A stretch of 64,000 nt of DNA from positions 3,286,001-3,350,000 of the forward strand of contig NZ_CP057483.1 of the NCBI RefSeq assembly GCF_013836145.1, written 5' to 3'. Position 1 is the first letter of the stretch. The number at the start of each line of letters is the position of its first letter. A program made the translations under genes and the position numbers. Shown here piece after piece: positions 36,765-45,893 of the stretch. Source of the DNA: Citrobacter sp. RHB25-C09. GTDB taxonomy: Bacteria > Pseudomonadota > Gammaproteobacteria > Enterobacterales > Enterobacteriaceae. The notes below the pieces were generated by a model. That model had not been told where the DNA came from. It saw only the letters and a list, made by a program, of their open reading frames with translations, and did no database searches.

Positions 36765-37496
36765 TTATATCAGCCAAATAAAACTTGCCATACGACCCGT
36801 GATCTTGTCGCGACGATAAGAGAAGAACGTCTCATTTTCGCTAAATGTACAGCGTTCTCCGCCGTAGATTTGTTGAACGCCGACATTTTCCAGACGCTGG
36901 CGCGCAAGCTGGTAAATGTCCGCCAGATATTTTTCGCCGCAAGACATGAAAGCACGTTGCGCATTGGCGTCTTTTTCCATAAACGCCGCACGCACTTCTG
37001 CGCCCACCTCAAATGCTGAGGGACCGATTGCCGGACCTAACCAGGCAAGAATGTTCTCGGGACGATCGGCGAAACAGGAAACCGTCTCTTCCAGTACGCC
37101 TTCACATAACCCACGCCAGCCCGCATGGGCCGCCGCGACTTCCGTCCCTGCACGGTTACAAAACAGAACCGGCAGGCAATCTGCCGTCATTACCGCACAA
37201 ACGGTGCCCGGCGTATTGCTGTAGGATGCGTCCGCACGTTTAGACGCATAAGGCTCGCCGGTCAGTTTCAGGACATCTTTACCATGGACCTGTTCCAACC
37301 AGACCGGTTTTGAGGGCAAAGTACCCGCAGCAAACAGACGTTTGCGGTTCTCTTCCACATGCTCCGGGTTATCGCCGCAATGGGCGCCCAAATTAAGGGA
37401 ATCATACGGCGGTAAACTTACTCCGCCAATACGCGTGGAACTACAGGCTGCAACCCCTTCAGGCAGCGGCCACTGCGGGACAATAAGCTTACTCAT
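36765..37496 (-). CDS. pgeF: PgeF (YfiH), peptidoglycan-editing / purine nucleosidase family
   Basis: A 243-residue multicopper-like/laccase-domain protein with metal-site motifs TADCLPVLF and AAHAGWRGL. E. coli YfiH has been reported to remove UDP-MurNAc-L-Ser errors from peptidoglycan precursors, and relatives act on purine nucleosides. Its ATG overlaps the rluD stop by 4 bases, so the two are one transcript. Confidence 0.93.
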   Translation of the reverse strand: MSKLIVPQWPLPEGVAACSSTRIGGVSLPPYDSLNLGAHCGDNPEHVEENRKRLFAAGTLPSKPVWLEQVHGKDVLKLTGEPYASKRADASYSNTPGTVCAVMTADCLPVLFCNRAGTEVAAAHAGWRGLCEGVLEETVSCFADRPENILAWLGPAIGPSAFEVGAEVRAAFMEKDANAQRAFMSCGEKYLADIYQLARQRLENVGVQQIYGGERCTFSENETFFSYRRDKITGRMASFIWLI

Positions 37497-38473
37497 AGCC
37501 AGGCCACGTCATCCTTATGTTCTTCAAAGTCGGCGCGCAGCGCGTCAATCAATTCCACCATATCCTGTGGGATTGGCGCATGCCACTCCATTTCGATCCC
37601 AGAGATCGGGTGGTATAACCGCAGCATGGTGGCATGCAGCGCCTGACGGTCAAACTTACGCAGGGTTGTAATGAATTCTTCCGATGCGCCTTTCGGCGGA
37701 CGCGGACGACCACCATAGACCTGATCGCCCACCAGCGGATGGGTGATATGTGCCATATGAACGCGGATCTGGTGGGTACGTCCCGTTTCCAGACGTAAAC
37801 GCAGACGCGTGTGAATCCGGAAATGTTCCATAATACGATAGTGGGTCACCGCAGGTTTCCCCATCGGGTGTACCGACATATGCGTACGTTTGGTCGGGTG
37901 GCGGCTGATAGGTTCATCCACCGTCCCCCCTGCCGTCATATGACCAATGGCGACCGCTTCATATTCGCGGGTGATTTCGCGCAGTTGCAAAGCTTCAACC
38001 AGACGCGTTTGTGCTGGAACGGTTTTCGCCACGACCATCAGGCCGGTCGTATCTTTATCCAGACGGTGGACAATGCCCGCGCGCGGGACGTCAGCAATCG
38101 GCGGGTAATAATGCAGTAACGCATTGAGTACCGTACCATCAGGGTTACCTGCACCAGGATGAACAACCAGATCGCGTGGTTTGTTGATAACAATAATGTC
38201 ATCATCTTCATAAACGATATCCAGTGGGATATCCTGTGGTTCGAAGCGGATGTCTTCATCAATCTCAGCATCGATGCTGACGAGTTCTCCGCCTAAGACT
38301 TTTTCTTTGGGTTTGTCGCAAAGTTTACCGTTGACCAGCACGCGCTGATCGAGAATCCATTCTTTTATGCGCGATCGCGAATAATCAGGGAACATTTCGG
38401 CCAAAGCTTGATCTAAGCGTTGACCGAGTTGATTTTCGGAGACCGTTGCGTTGAGTTGTACTCGTTGTGCCAT
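37493..38473 (-). CDS. rluD: 23S rRNA pseudouridine synthase D
   Basis: A 326-residue enzyme with an N-terminal S4 domain (QRLDQALAEMFPDYSRSRIK) and the RluA catalytic motif HRLDKDTTGLMVVAKT with the active Asp. It makes pseudouridines 1911, 1915 and 1917 in helix 69 of 23S rRNA. It is divergent from bamD, the usual arrangement. Confidence 0.97.
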   Translation of the reverse strand: MAQRVQLNATVSENQLGQRLDQALAEMFPDYSRSRIKEWILDQRVLVNGKLCDKPKEKVLGGELVSIDAEIDEDIRFEPQDIPLDIVYEDDDIIVINKPRDLVVHPGAGNPDGTVLNALLHYYPPIADVPRAGIVHRLDKDTTGLMVVAKTVPAQTRLVEALQLREITREYEAVAIGHMTAGGTVDEPISRHPTKRTHMSVHPMGKPAVTHYRIMEHFRIHTRLRLRLETGRTHQIRVHMAHITHPLVGDQVYGGRPRPPKGASEEFITTLRKFDRQALHATMLRLYHPISGIEMEWHAPIPQDMVELIDALRADFEEHKDDVAWL

Positions 38474-38603
38474 ATACAGCTTCTTCGTTTAACGTTGGGT
38501 TTTACGGCTTTGCCGTTTAATATAGTGTGCTATTGTAGCTGGTCTTAACCGGGAGCAGGAACAGAGAATCTCCCGTAAACATTTTGAGGAAAGTCAAAAC
38601 GTC

Positions 38604-39341
38604 ATGACGCGCATGAAATATCTGGTGGCAGTAGCCACTTTTAGCCTGTTTTTGGCGGGTTGCTCTGGTTCAACGGAAGAGGTGCCCGATAATCCGCCGA
38701 ATGAAATCTACGCGACTGCTCAGCAAAAGCTGCAGGACGGTAACTGGAAACAGGCAATAACGCAATTGGAAGCGTTAGATAACCGCTATCCTTTTGGACC
38801 TTATTCTCAGCAGGTGCAGTTAGATCTCATCTATGCCTACTATAAAAACGCCGACCTGCCGCTTGCTCAGGCTGCCATCGATCGTTTCATTCGCCTGAAT
38901 CCGACGCATCCTAATATTGATTATGTCATGTATATGCGTGGCCTGACCAACATGGCGTTGGATGATAGCGCACTTCAGGGTTTCTTTGGTGTCGATCGTA
39001 GCGATCGCGATCCGCAACATGCACGAGCTGCGTTCAATGACTTTTCGAAACTGGTTCGCGGTTATCCGAACAGCCAGTACACAACGGATGCCACAAAGCG
39101 CCTGGTGTTCCTGAAAGATCGTCTTGCGAAGTATGAATATTCCGTTGCAGACTACTATACCCAACGCGGTGCATGGGTTGCGGTTGTTAACCGCGTAGAA
39201 GGCATGCTGCGTGACTTCCCGGATGCACAGGCGACGCGTGATGCCCTGCCGATGATGGAAAACGCCTACCGTGAAATGCAAATGACAGCACAGGCTGACA
39301 AAGTGGCGAAGATTATTGCCGCCAACAGCAGCAATACCTGA
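38604..39341 (+). CDS. bamD: Outer-membrane assembly lipoprotein BamD
   Basis: A 245-residue lipoprotein. Signal peptide with lipobox LAGC (residues 16-19); the mature part has five TPR-like repeats beginning NEIYATAQQKLQDGNWKQAI. It is an essential part of the BAM complex, linking BamA to BamC and BamE (also in this window). Confidence 0.97.
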   Translation: MTRMKYLVAVATFSLFLAGCSGSTEEVPDNPPNEIYATAQQKLQDGNWKQAITQLEALDNRYPFGPYSQQVQLDLIYAYYKNADLPLAQAAIDRFIRLNPTHPNIDYVMYMRGLTNMALDDSALQGFFGVDRSDRDPQHARAAFNDFSKLVRGYPNSQYTTDATKRLVFLKDRLAKYEYSVADYYTQRGAWVAVVNRVEGMLRDFPDAQATRDALPMMENAYREMQMTAQADKVAKIIAANSSNT

Positions 39342-39356
39342 TATTCATTTCAACGT

Positions 39357-39388
39357 AAAACGGCAGCCCGAGAGCTGCCGTTTTTTTA
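39357..39388 (+). terminator. Terminator after bamD
   Basis: AAAACGGCAGC and GCTGCCGTTTTTTT form a strong hairpin with a T run. Confidence 0.9.
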
Positions 39389-39532
39389 TCCATTCTGCGT
39401 CGTTTTCACAACGTATTACCTGTGACCCAACCCATCAAATATGGCCTGCTTTTCGGCTTTCCTCAAGGGAAAAATCACCTCTTCCTGCGATATCTCACAA
39501 AAAGGTCCCCTTGACAAAAAGTGACAAAATAA

Positions 39533-39548
39533 TGTGATTTAAATCACA
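39533..39548. promoter_or_regulatory. CRP box upstream of raiA
   Basis: TGTGATTTAAATCACA has both TGTGA/TCACA half-sites with a 6-base spacer. It lies 64 bases before the raiA ATG and fits the known cAMP-CRP control of raiA on entry to stationary phase. Confidence 0.75.
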
Positions 39549-39611
39549 CATTTTGACATTAGGAACGGTATGCTGGAATCACCAAGACGGGAAAGACAAG
39601 AGGTAAAATTT

Positions 39612-39950
39612 ATGACAATGAACATTACCAGCAAACAAATGGAAATTACTCCGGCAATTCGCCAACATGTCGCAGACCGTCTCGCCAAACTAGAAAAATG
39701 GCAAACTCACCTCATTAATCCACATATCATTCTGTCCAAGGAGCCACAGGGTTTCATCGCTGATGCCACCATCAATACACCGAACGGACATCTGGTCGCC
39801 AGCGCAAAACATGAAGATATGTACACCGCCATTAACGATTTGATCAACAAGCTGGAACGGCAGCTCAATAAAGTGCAGCACAAAGGCGAAGCCCGTCGTG
39901 CAACAACTTCAGTAAAAGACGCCAACTTCGTCGAAGCAGAAGAAGAGTAA
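39612..39950 (+). CDS. raiA: Ribosome-associated inhibitor RaiA
   Basis: A 112-residue protein (MTMNITSKQMEITPAIRQHV) of the HPF/YfiA family with an acidic tail (VEAEEE). It binds the 30S subunit at the A and P sites in stationary phase and blocks translation and 100S dimer formation. The ATG at 39612 follows AAGAGGT; the longer frame is not needed. Confidence 0.96.
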   Translation: MTMNITSKQMEITPAIRQHVADRLAKLEKWQTHLINPHIILSKEPQGFIADATINTPNGHLVASAKHEDMYTAINDLINKLERQLNKVQHKGEARRATTSVKDANFVEAEEE

Positions 39951-39998
39951 TCCCTTACATTGAGTCTATCCGCCAACGCGCCTTCGGGCGCGTTTTTT
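39840..39998 (+). ncRNA. raiZ: RaiZ small RNA from the raiA 3' region
   Basis: In Salmonella, RNase E cuts the raiA mRNA to release RaiZ, a ProQ-bound RNA of about 120-160 bases that represses hupA. The same 3' region and Rho-independent terminator are present here. The 5' end given is approximate; presence is inferred from conservation of context. Confidence 0.45.
39975..39998 (+). terminator. Terminator after raiA
   Basis: ACGCGCC TTC GGGCGCGT followed by TTTTT. Confidence 0.92.
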
Positions 39999-40054
39999 GT
40001 TGACAGGGTGAAAACAGTACAGGTACTTTACTTACGTCACCTAAGGAAACTGAA

Positions 40055-40102
40055 ATGAAACTTACCCCGTTCTTCTTCGCATTCTTTTTTACCTTCCCCT
40101 GA
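40055..40102 (+). CDS. pheL: pheA leader peptide
   Basis: A 15-residue peptide MKLTPFFFAFFFTFP with seven phenylalanines, preceded by CTAAGGAAAC. Ribosome stalling at the Phe codons when charged tRNA-Phe is scarce favours the antiterminator and pheA expression. Residues 3-5 (LTP) differ from E. coli (HIP), but the Phe block is intact. Confidence 0.95.
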   Translation: MKLTPFFFAFFFTFP

Positions 40103-40149
40103 ATGGGAGGCTTTCGTCGTGTGAAAAAGAATGCGAAGACGAACAATAA

Positions 40150-40177
40150 GGCCTCCCACAACGGGGGGCCTTTTTTA
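40150..40177 (+). terminator. pheA attenuator
   Basis: GGCCTCCC and GGGGGGCC pair before TTTTTT, 24 bases before pheA. It is the transcription terminator of the attenuation system controlled by pheL. Confidence 0.92.
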
Positions 40178-40200
40178 TTGATAACAAGAAAGGCAACACT

Positions 40201-41361
40201 ATGACATCGGAAAACCCATTACTGGCTCTGCGCGATAAGATCAGTGCGCTGGATGCAAAATTGTTGGCGCTACTGGCCGAGCGACGTGGTCTGGCAGTTG
40301 AAGTCGGCAAGGCCAAGCTCGAATCCCATCGCCCGGTGCGGGATATTGACCGCGAGCGCGATCTGCTGGACCGACTGATTACGCTGGGCAAAACTCATCA
40401 TCTTGATGCGCACTACATTACCCGCCTGTTTCAACTGATTATTGAAGATTCCGTTCTTACCCAGCAGGCCCTGCTTCAACAGCACTTAAATAAGATCAAT
40501 CCCCATTCTGCACGCGTTGCTTTCCTTGGCCCGAAAGGCTCTTATTCGCATCTTGCTGCGCGCCAATATGCCGCTCGCCATTTTGAACAATTTATTGAAA
40601 GCGGCTGCGCGAAATTCGCCGATATCTTTAATCAGGTCGAAACCGGCCAGGCAGACTACGCAGTAGTGCCAATTGAAAACACCAGTTCCGGTAGCATTAA
40701 TGATGTCTACGACCTGCTGCAACATACCTCGCTTTCTATCGTGGGAGAGATGACGATAACGATCGATCACTGCGTATTGGTTTCCGGTACAACGGATCTG
40801 GATACCATTGAAACGGTCTACAGTCACCCACAACCGTTCCAGCAGTGCAGCAAATTCATCAATCGCTACCCGCACTGGAAAATTGAGTACACCGAAAGCA
40901 CCTCTGCGGCGATGGAAAAAGTCGCACAGGCAAATTCCCCGCACGTTGCGGCATTGGGCAGTGAGGCCGGTGGCCTGTTGCATGGCTTGCAGGTATTAGA
41001 GCGTATTGAAGCAAACCAGACGCAAAACATTACCCGCTTCATTGTACTGGCACGAAAAGCGATTAACGTTTCCGATCAGGTTCCGGCGAAAACGACACTA
41101 CTGATGGCAACGGGACAACAGGCCGGTGCCCTAGTGGAAGCGTTATTAGTGCTGCGCAAACATAATCTGATCATGACCCGGCTGGAATCCCGACCGATTC
41201 ATGGTAATCCGTGGGAAGAGATGTTTTATCTTGATATCCAGGCCAACCTGGAATCTCCGGAGATGCAATCCGCGCTGAAGGAGTTGGGAGAGATTACCCG
41301 ATCTATGAAAGTATTGGGCTGTTATCCAAGTGAGAACGTCGTACCGGTCGATCCGAGCTAA
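40201..41361 (+). CDS. pheA: Chorismate mutase / prephenate dehydratase
   Basis: A 386-residue bifunctional enzyme. Residues 1-95 are the AroQ chorismate mutase (LALRDKISALDAKLLALLAE); about 105-285 is prephenate dehydratase (GPKGSYSHLAARQYA, NITRF). The C-terminal ACT domain has GALVEALLVL and ESRPIHGN, the phenylalanine-binding motifs for feedback inhibition. Makes phenylpyruvate. Expression is set by the pheL attenuator. Confidence 0.97.
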   Translation: MTSENPLLALRDKISALDAKLLALLAERRGLAVEVGKAKLESHRPVRDIDRERDLLDRLITLGKTHHLDAHYITRLFQLIIEDSVLTQQALLQQHLNKINPHSARVAFLGPKGSYSHLAARQYAARHFEQFIESGCAKFADIFNQVETGQADYAVVPIENTSSGSINDVYDLLQHTSLSIVGEMTITIDHCVLVSGTTDLDTIETVYSHPQPFQQCSKFINRYPHWKIEYTESTSAAMEKVAQANSPHVAALGSEAGGLLHGLQVLERIEANQTQNITRFIVLARKAINVSDQVPAKTTLLMATGQQAGALVEALLVLRKHNLIMTRLESRPIHGNPWEEMFYLDIQANLESPEMQSALKELGEITRSMKVLGCYPSENVVPVDPS

Positions 41362-41374
41362 AGGTTAACAAGCC

Positions 41375-41612
41375 GGATAGCGCTGCGCTTATCCGGTATG
41401 CAGAACTCCTAACCGGAGGCCGGATAAGGCGTTTACGCCACCATCCGGCAACCAATGCCTGATGGCGCTGCGCTTATCAGGCCTACAGAATTCCCCGAAC
41501 CGTAGGCCGGATAAGGCGTTTACGCCGCCATCCGGCAACCAATGCCTGATGACGCTACGCTTGTCAGGCCTGCAGAACTCCCGAACCGTAGGCCGGATAA
41601 GGCGCGTTAGCA
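41375..41612. repeat. BIME array between pheA and tyrA
   Basis: At least five REP units in alternating orientation, with the same TAGGCCGGATAAGGCG and CCATCCGGCA arms repeated around 41420, 41500 and 41590 and GATGGCGCTGCGCTTATCAG between. It lies between converging genes, where it can protect 3' ends and bind gyrase. No gene in the stretch. Confidence 0.85.
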
Positions 41613-41614
41613 TT

Positions 41615-42736
41615 TTACTGCCGACTGTCATTCGCCTGACGTAATAACGTGCGGCTTTCATGCTGGAAGCGCTTCGCATAATCGCCAAACCAGTGCTCCA
41701 CCTTACGGAAGCTGTCGATGAATGCCTGCTTATCGCCCTGCTCCAGTAGGCTAATCGCTTCGCCAAAGCGTTTGTAATAGCGCTTAATCAACGCCAGATT
41801 GCTTTCTGACGACATGATGATATCGGCGTAAAGCTGCGGGTCCTGGGCAAACAGACGCCCGACCATCGCCAGTTCCAGGCGATATATCGGCGAGGAGAGC
41901 GCCAGCAGCTGTTCCAGTTGTACATTTTCTTCCGCCAGGTGCAGACCGTACGCAAAAGTAGCAAAGTGACGCAGCGCCTGGATAAACGCCATATTCTGAT
42001 CGTGCTCAACGGCGCTGATACGGTGCAATCGCGCGCCCCAGACCTGAATCTGCTCCAGGAACCACTGATACGCTTCCGGATCACGCCCATCGCACCAGAC
42101 AACCACTTGTTTCGCCAGGCTACCGCTGTCCGGCCCGAACATGGGGTGCAGACCAAGCACCGGACCTGCGTGTGCAGCCAGCATTGCCTGTAGCGGACCG
42201 TTTTTCACCGAAGCCAGATCGACAAGGATACAGTCCGATGGTAACGGCGGTAATCGCGCGATCACCGCTTCTGTCACATGGATCGGTACGCTAACGATCA
42301 CCATGCCTGCATCAGCGACGATCTCCTGCGCACGATCCCAGTCCTGCTGTTCCAGGATCCGCACCTGATAGCCAGAAAGCGTGAGCATTTTTTCGAATAA
42401 CCGCCCCATCTGACCAGCACCGCCGACGATCACCACCGGACGCAGCGAAGGGCAAAGCGTCTTAAACCCTTTATCATTCTCGCTGGAATAGGACTCGCGC
42501 ATCACCCGACGCAGCACGTCCTCAATAAGATCCGGCGGTACGCCGAGCGCTTCCGCTTCTGTACGGCGCGAAGCCAGCATGGTCGCTTCGCGCTCCGGCA
42601 CGTAAATCGGCAGGCCAAAGCGGCTTTTCACTTCGCCAACTTCAGCCACCAGTTCCAGACGGCGCGCTAACAGATCCAGCAGCGCCTTATCTACTTCATC
42701 AATTTGATCGCGTAATGCGGTCAACTCAGCAACCAT
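41615..42736 (-). CDS. tyrA: Chorismate mutase / prephenate dehydrogenase
   Basis: A 373-residue bifunctional enzyme. Residues 1-90 are AroQ chorismate mutase (LTALRDQIDEVDKALLDLLA); the rest is an NAD-dependent prephenate dehydrogenase with PVVIVGGAGQMGRLFEKM. It makes 4-hydroxyphenylpyruvate for tyrosine. It follows aroF by 10 bases in the TyrR-controlled aroF-tyrA operon. Confidence 0.97.
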   Translation of the reverse strand: MVAELTALRDQIDEVDKALLDLLARRLELVAEVGEVKSRFGLPIYVPEREATMLASRRTEAEALGVPPDLIEDVLRRVMRESYSSENDKGFKTLCPSLRPVVIVGGAGQMGRLFEKMLTLSGYQVRILEQQDWDRAQEIVADAGMVIVSVPIHVTEAVIARLPPLPSDCILVDLASVKNGPLQAMLAAHAGPVLGLHPMFGPDSGSLAKQVVVWCDGRDPEAYQWFLEQIQVWGARLHRISAVEHDQNMAFIQALRHFATFAYGLHLAEENVQLEQLLALSSPIYRLELAMVGRLFAQDPQLYADIIMSSESNLALIKRYYKRFGEAISLLEQGDKQAFIDSFRKVEHWFGDYAKRFQHESRTLLRQANDSRQ

Positions 42737-42746
42737 AACGAACCTC

Positions 42747-43817
42747 TTAAGCCTGGCGCGCCGCCAACTGGCCGTTCAAGTCTTTGTTAATTTCACGCAG
42801 CAACGCGTCTGTCATTTCCCAACTGATGCAGGCATCGGTAACGGATACACCGTACTTCATTTCGCTGCGCGGTTGTTCAGAAGACTGGTTGCCTTCGTGA
42901 ATATTACTTTCGATCATTAAGCCAATGATCGAACGGTTGCCATCTTTGATTTGTGCAACCACAGACTCCGCCACGGCGGGCTGACGACGGTAATCTTTAT
43001 TGGAGTTACCATGACTGCAATCTACCATCAGTGACGGACGGAGTCCCGCCTGCTGCATCTCTTTTTCACACTGCGCGACGTCCGCAGGGCTGTAGTTTGG
43101 CGCTTTGCCCCCGCGCAGGATCACATGCCCATCCGGGTTGCCCTGAGTTTGCAGGAGAGCAACCTGCCCAGCCTGGTTAATGCCCACAAAGCGGTGAGAT
43201 TGCGCCGCAGCGCGCATAGCATTGATTGCGGTTGCCAGACTGCCATCCGTACCGTTTTTAAAACCGACCGGCATCGAAAGACCCGAGGCCATTTCACGGT
43301 GCGTTTGTGATTCCGTAGTACGTGCGCCGATTGCCGACCAGCTAAACAGATCGCCCAGGTATTGCGGGCTGTTCGGATCCAGCGCTTCTGTTGCTAAAGG
43401 CAACCCCATATCCACCAGTTCAAGCAGAAGTTGACGCGCAATCTTCAGACCTGCTTCAACATCAAAGGAGCCATCCATATGAGGATCGTTAATTAGCCCT
43501 TTCCAGCCGACGGTGGTACGGGGTTTTTCAAAATAGACGCGCATCACCAGGTAGAGGCTATCGCTGACCTCTGCGGCGAGTGCTTTAAATCGACGAGCAT
43601 ATTCCAGCGCTGTTTCAGGATCGTGAATTGAGCACGGACCACACACCACCAGCAAACGCGGATCGCGCCCCGCGATGATGTCAGAAATGGTTTTACGCGA
43701 TTGCGCGATTTGTTCTTCTTGCACCAGGCTCAGCGGGAATTCCGCTTTGAGCTGCTCTGGGGTCATCAGAACCTGTTCGTCGGTAATATGTACGTTATTC
43801 AGCGCGTCTTTTTGCAT
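42747..43817 (-). CDS. aroF: DAHP synthase, tyrosine-sensitive
   Basis: A 356-residue class I DAHP synthase with LLVVCGPCSIHDPETALEYA, KPRTTVGWKGL and DCSHGNSNKDY, the phosphoenolpyruvate and metal-binding regions. It catalyses the first step of the shikimate pathway. It is identified as the Tyr-sensitive isozyme by its pairing with tyrA and by sequence (MQKDALNNVHITDEQVLM). TyrR boxes lie upstream. Confidence 0.96.
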   Translation of the reverse strand: MQKDALNNVHITDEQVLMTPEQLKAEFPLSLVQEEQIAQSRKTISDIIAGRDPRLLVVCGPCSIHDPETALEYARRFKALAAEVSDSLYLVMRVYFEKPRTTVGWKGLINDPHMDGSFDVEAGLKIARQLLLELVDMGLPLATEALDPNSPQYLGDLFSWSAIGARTTESQTHREMASGLSMPVGFKNGTDGSLATAINAMRAAAQSHRFVGINQAGQVALLQTQGNPDGHVILRGGKAPNYSPADVAQCEKEMQQAGLRPSLMVDCSHGNSNKDYRRQPAVAESVVAQIKDGNRSIIGLMIESNIHEGNQSSEQPRSEMKYGVSVTDACISWEMTDALLREINKDLNGQLAARQA

Positions 43818-43910
43818 GATGGCGATCCTGTGTTTTCTCGTTTGCGATAGTTATCCTCAGTGAGGATGACGTAACGATAACACAGCTAGTAAAGATTTCA
43901 ATCCAAAATA

Positions 43911-43980
43911 CGTAAAGAATATTTTACAGCAATAAATTAACCCACTAAACAGACCATTATTTTGTACAATTAAATTTACA
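43911..43980 (-). promoter_or_regulatory. TyrR boxes upstream of aroF
   Basis: CGTAAAGAATATTTTACA (43911-43928) and TGTACAATTAAATTTACA (43963-43980) match TGTAAA-N6-TTTACA with one mismatch each, 52 bases (about five helical turns) apart. They account for tyrosine repression of aroF-tyrA. Confidence 0.8.
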
Positions 43981-44030
43981 CCCAATATCCGCCAATCCGC
44001 TATGCTTTGAAAAACACAGGAGAGCAGGCA

Positions 44031-44405
44031 ATGAAGCGAATCGCCAGTGCAGCCATCATATTATTTCTTAGCGGATGTCAGATCGATCCTTATACTTTCG
44101 CCCCCAACCTGACAACGACCGACTGGTACGATGCAGGCATCGAGGACGCTATTGCCGGCGTTGCGGTAAGGGATAATGAAAGCCTGGCGGATGCATTTAA
44201 CGATTCCGGGATCAACCGGACGCAGTATTTGCAAGGCTATTCCGAAGGCCAGCGCAAAACCTGTCAGCACGATTTTGTCTATGCCAGAGGATTGAGCGGG
44301 AAGGCATTCCCCACCAGTTGCGATACCGTCGAAAATGCCACTCAGCTACACGATGCCTGGCAAAAAGGTGCCGATGAAAATAACTCATCCGTACGGCTGA
44401 ATTAA
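44031..44405 (+). CDS. yfiL: Lipoprotein YfiL
   Basis: A 124-residue lipoprotein, MKRIASAAIILFLSGCQIDP, with lipobox LSGC and a mature region rich in acidic and aromatic residues (TTTDWYDAGIEDAIAG). Matches E. coli YfiL, of unknown function, which precedes yfiR. The ATG at 44031 follows CAGGAGAGCA; an upstream in-frame ATG lacks a ribosome-binding site. Confidence 0.85.
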   Translation: MKRIASAAIILFLSGCQIDPYTFAPNLTTTDWYDAGIEDAIAGVAVRDNESLADAFNDSGINRTQYLQGYSEGQRKTCQHDFVYARGLSGKAFPTSCDTVENATQLHDAWQKGADENNSSVRLN

Positions 44406-44563
44406 ACGCAACCTTCAATAATCCATATCGCGTAAGATTTAACTTAAGCAGACGCTATTATCGTTCAAGGCGTGATGACGTTTCGGCAAAATAATGTTAT
44501 TTTAATCTAAATAATCAATCATTTATTTTATTGGGATTCGCCTGGCCCAGGTGAGGTCTTGTT

Positions 44564-45877
44564 ATGAAATTTTCTCACCGACTTATTATGATTTTGGTGC
44601 TACTGCTTCCAGGCCCGCAACTTTTCGCCCAGGAAATGACAGAAGATGCGAAATCCGTACGCGCCATAGTTTCCGGCATCGTCAGCTATACGCGCTGGCC
44701 TGCGCTTTCCGGACAACCCACGTTGTGTATATTTTCATCATCCCAATTTACCCGCACGCTTGCTGACAATAATAATACTTCTCTGCCCTATCTTCCCGTT
44801 ATCATCCACTCAGAACAGGAAGCGTTAACCACCCGTTGTGATGGTTTTTATTTTGGCAGCGAATCGCCTGAATATCAGGTGACATTAGCTAACACCTATC
44901 CTTCAAAAGCGCTGTTATTAATTGCTGAACAAAATACCGACTGTATTATTGGCAGCGCCTTTTGTTTGATAATTCACGATCACAAGGAGTCAGTCGACAA
45001 GCTCAGCGATTTCGTCAGTCACTGGCTTTTTCCTGTGCCTGTTGCCCAACCGGTCTGGCATGACGGTAAGATTATCGGTGAAGTTCGCCTGACCGCTCGC
45101 GACAGCCTGATCAGTCACTTTATCTGGCTTTCGTTAGGCGTTTTGACTGGCTCAATTCTGCTGGCCTCTTTCATCGCCATCATCTTGTCTCGCCATCTGC
45201 ACAACGGTGTTGTTGAAGCGCTGCAAAATATTACCGACGTTGTTCACGATGTGCGGACTAACCGTAACTTTTCCCGCCGCGTATCAGAAGAGCGAATAGA
45301 AGAATTTCACCATTTTGCCCAGGACTTTAATAGTTTGTTGGATGAGATGGAAGAGTGGCAACTGCGGCTACAGGCCAAAAATGCGCAGCTGCTGCGAACG
45401 ACATTACACGACCCGCTCACGGGGCTGGCAAACCGTGCGGCATTTCGTAGCAGTATCAATGCCCTCATGACAGACAGTACAGCCCGCAGCTGTACCGCAC
45501 TTCTGTTTCTGGATGGGGATAATTTTAAGCACGTCAATGACACCTGGGGTCATGCGACAGGAGATCTGGTGCTGATAGAAGTTGCCAGGCGGATGGCCGA
45601 GTTTGGCGGTAAGCGTCATCAACCCTATCGACTCGGGGGAGATGAGTTTGCGATGGTGCTTTACGACGTCCATTCAGAGCATGAGGTACAACGAATCTGC
45701 TCTGCATTATCACGCGTATTCACGCGTCCTTTTGACCTGCATAACGGGCATTTAACGAACATGACGCTGAGCATAGGTTATGCACTCGCATGGGAGCATT
45801 CCTCAGCGGAGAAATTGCAAGAACTGGCCGATCGTAATATGTATCTGGCCAAACATCAGCGCAGAGCGCTGGAATAA
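44564..45877 (+). CDS. yfiR-yfiN: YfiR-YfiN in-frame fusion: periplasmic repressor joined to diguanylate cyclase
   Basis: A single 437-residue frame. Residues 1-22 are a Sec signal; 23 to about 140 are YfiR (DUF4154), with all four disulfide cysteines (55, 92, 127, 134) and ending at SAFCLIIHDH. From about 142 (ESVDKLSDFVSHWLFPVP) the protein is YfiN: the end of its periplasmic domain, membrane segment about 186-209, HAMP about 210-262, then a GGDEF domain with GGDEF at 358-362. The inhibitory RxxD site is absent, as in YfiN. Missing are about 30 C-terminal residues of YfiR and about 110 N-terminal residues of YfiN (first membrane helix and most of the periplasmic sensor). The remaining topology is still coherent: signal, periplasm, one helix, cytoplasmic cyclase. 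Followed 16 bases later by yfiB. Activity cannot be predicted. Confidence 0.85.
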   Translation: MKFSHRLIMILVLLLPGPQLFAQEMTEDAKSVRAIVSGIVSYTRWPALSGQPTLCIFSSSQFTRTLADNNNTSLPYLPVIIHSEQEALTTRCDGFYFGSESPEYQVTLANTYPSKALLLIAEQNTDCIIGSAFCLIIHDHKESVDKLSDFVSHWLFPVPVAQPVWHDGKIIGEVRLTARDSLISHFIWLSLGVLTGSILLASFIAIILSRHLHNGVVEALQNITDVVHDVRTNRNFSRRVSEERIEEFHHFAQDFNSLLDEMEEWQLRLQAKNAQLLRTTLHDPLTGLANRAAFRSSINALMTDSTARSCTALLFLDGDNFKHVNDTWGHATGDLVLIEVARRMAEFGGKRHQPYRLGGDEFAMVLYDVHSEHEVQRICSALSRVFTRPFDLHNGHLTNMTLSIGYALAWEHSSAEKLQELADRNMYLAKHQRRALE

Positions 45878-45893
45878 AACAGGAACGGCACAC

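Noticed and set aside
41375..41612. Regularly repeated sequence resembling a CRISPR array
   Set aside because: The units are inverted REP palindromes of unequal spacing with no unique spacers of constant length; it is a BIME.
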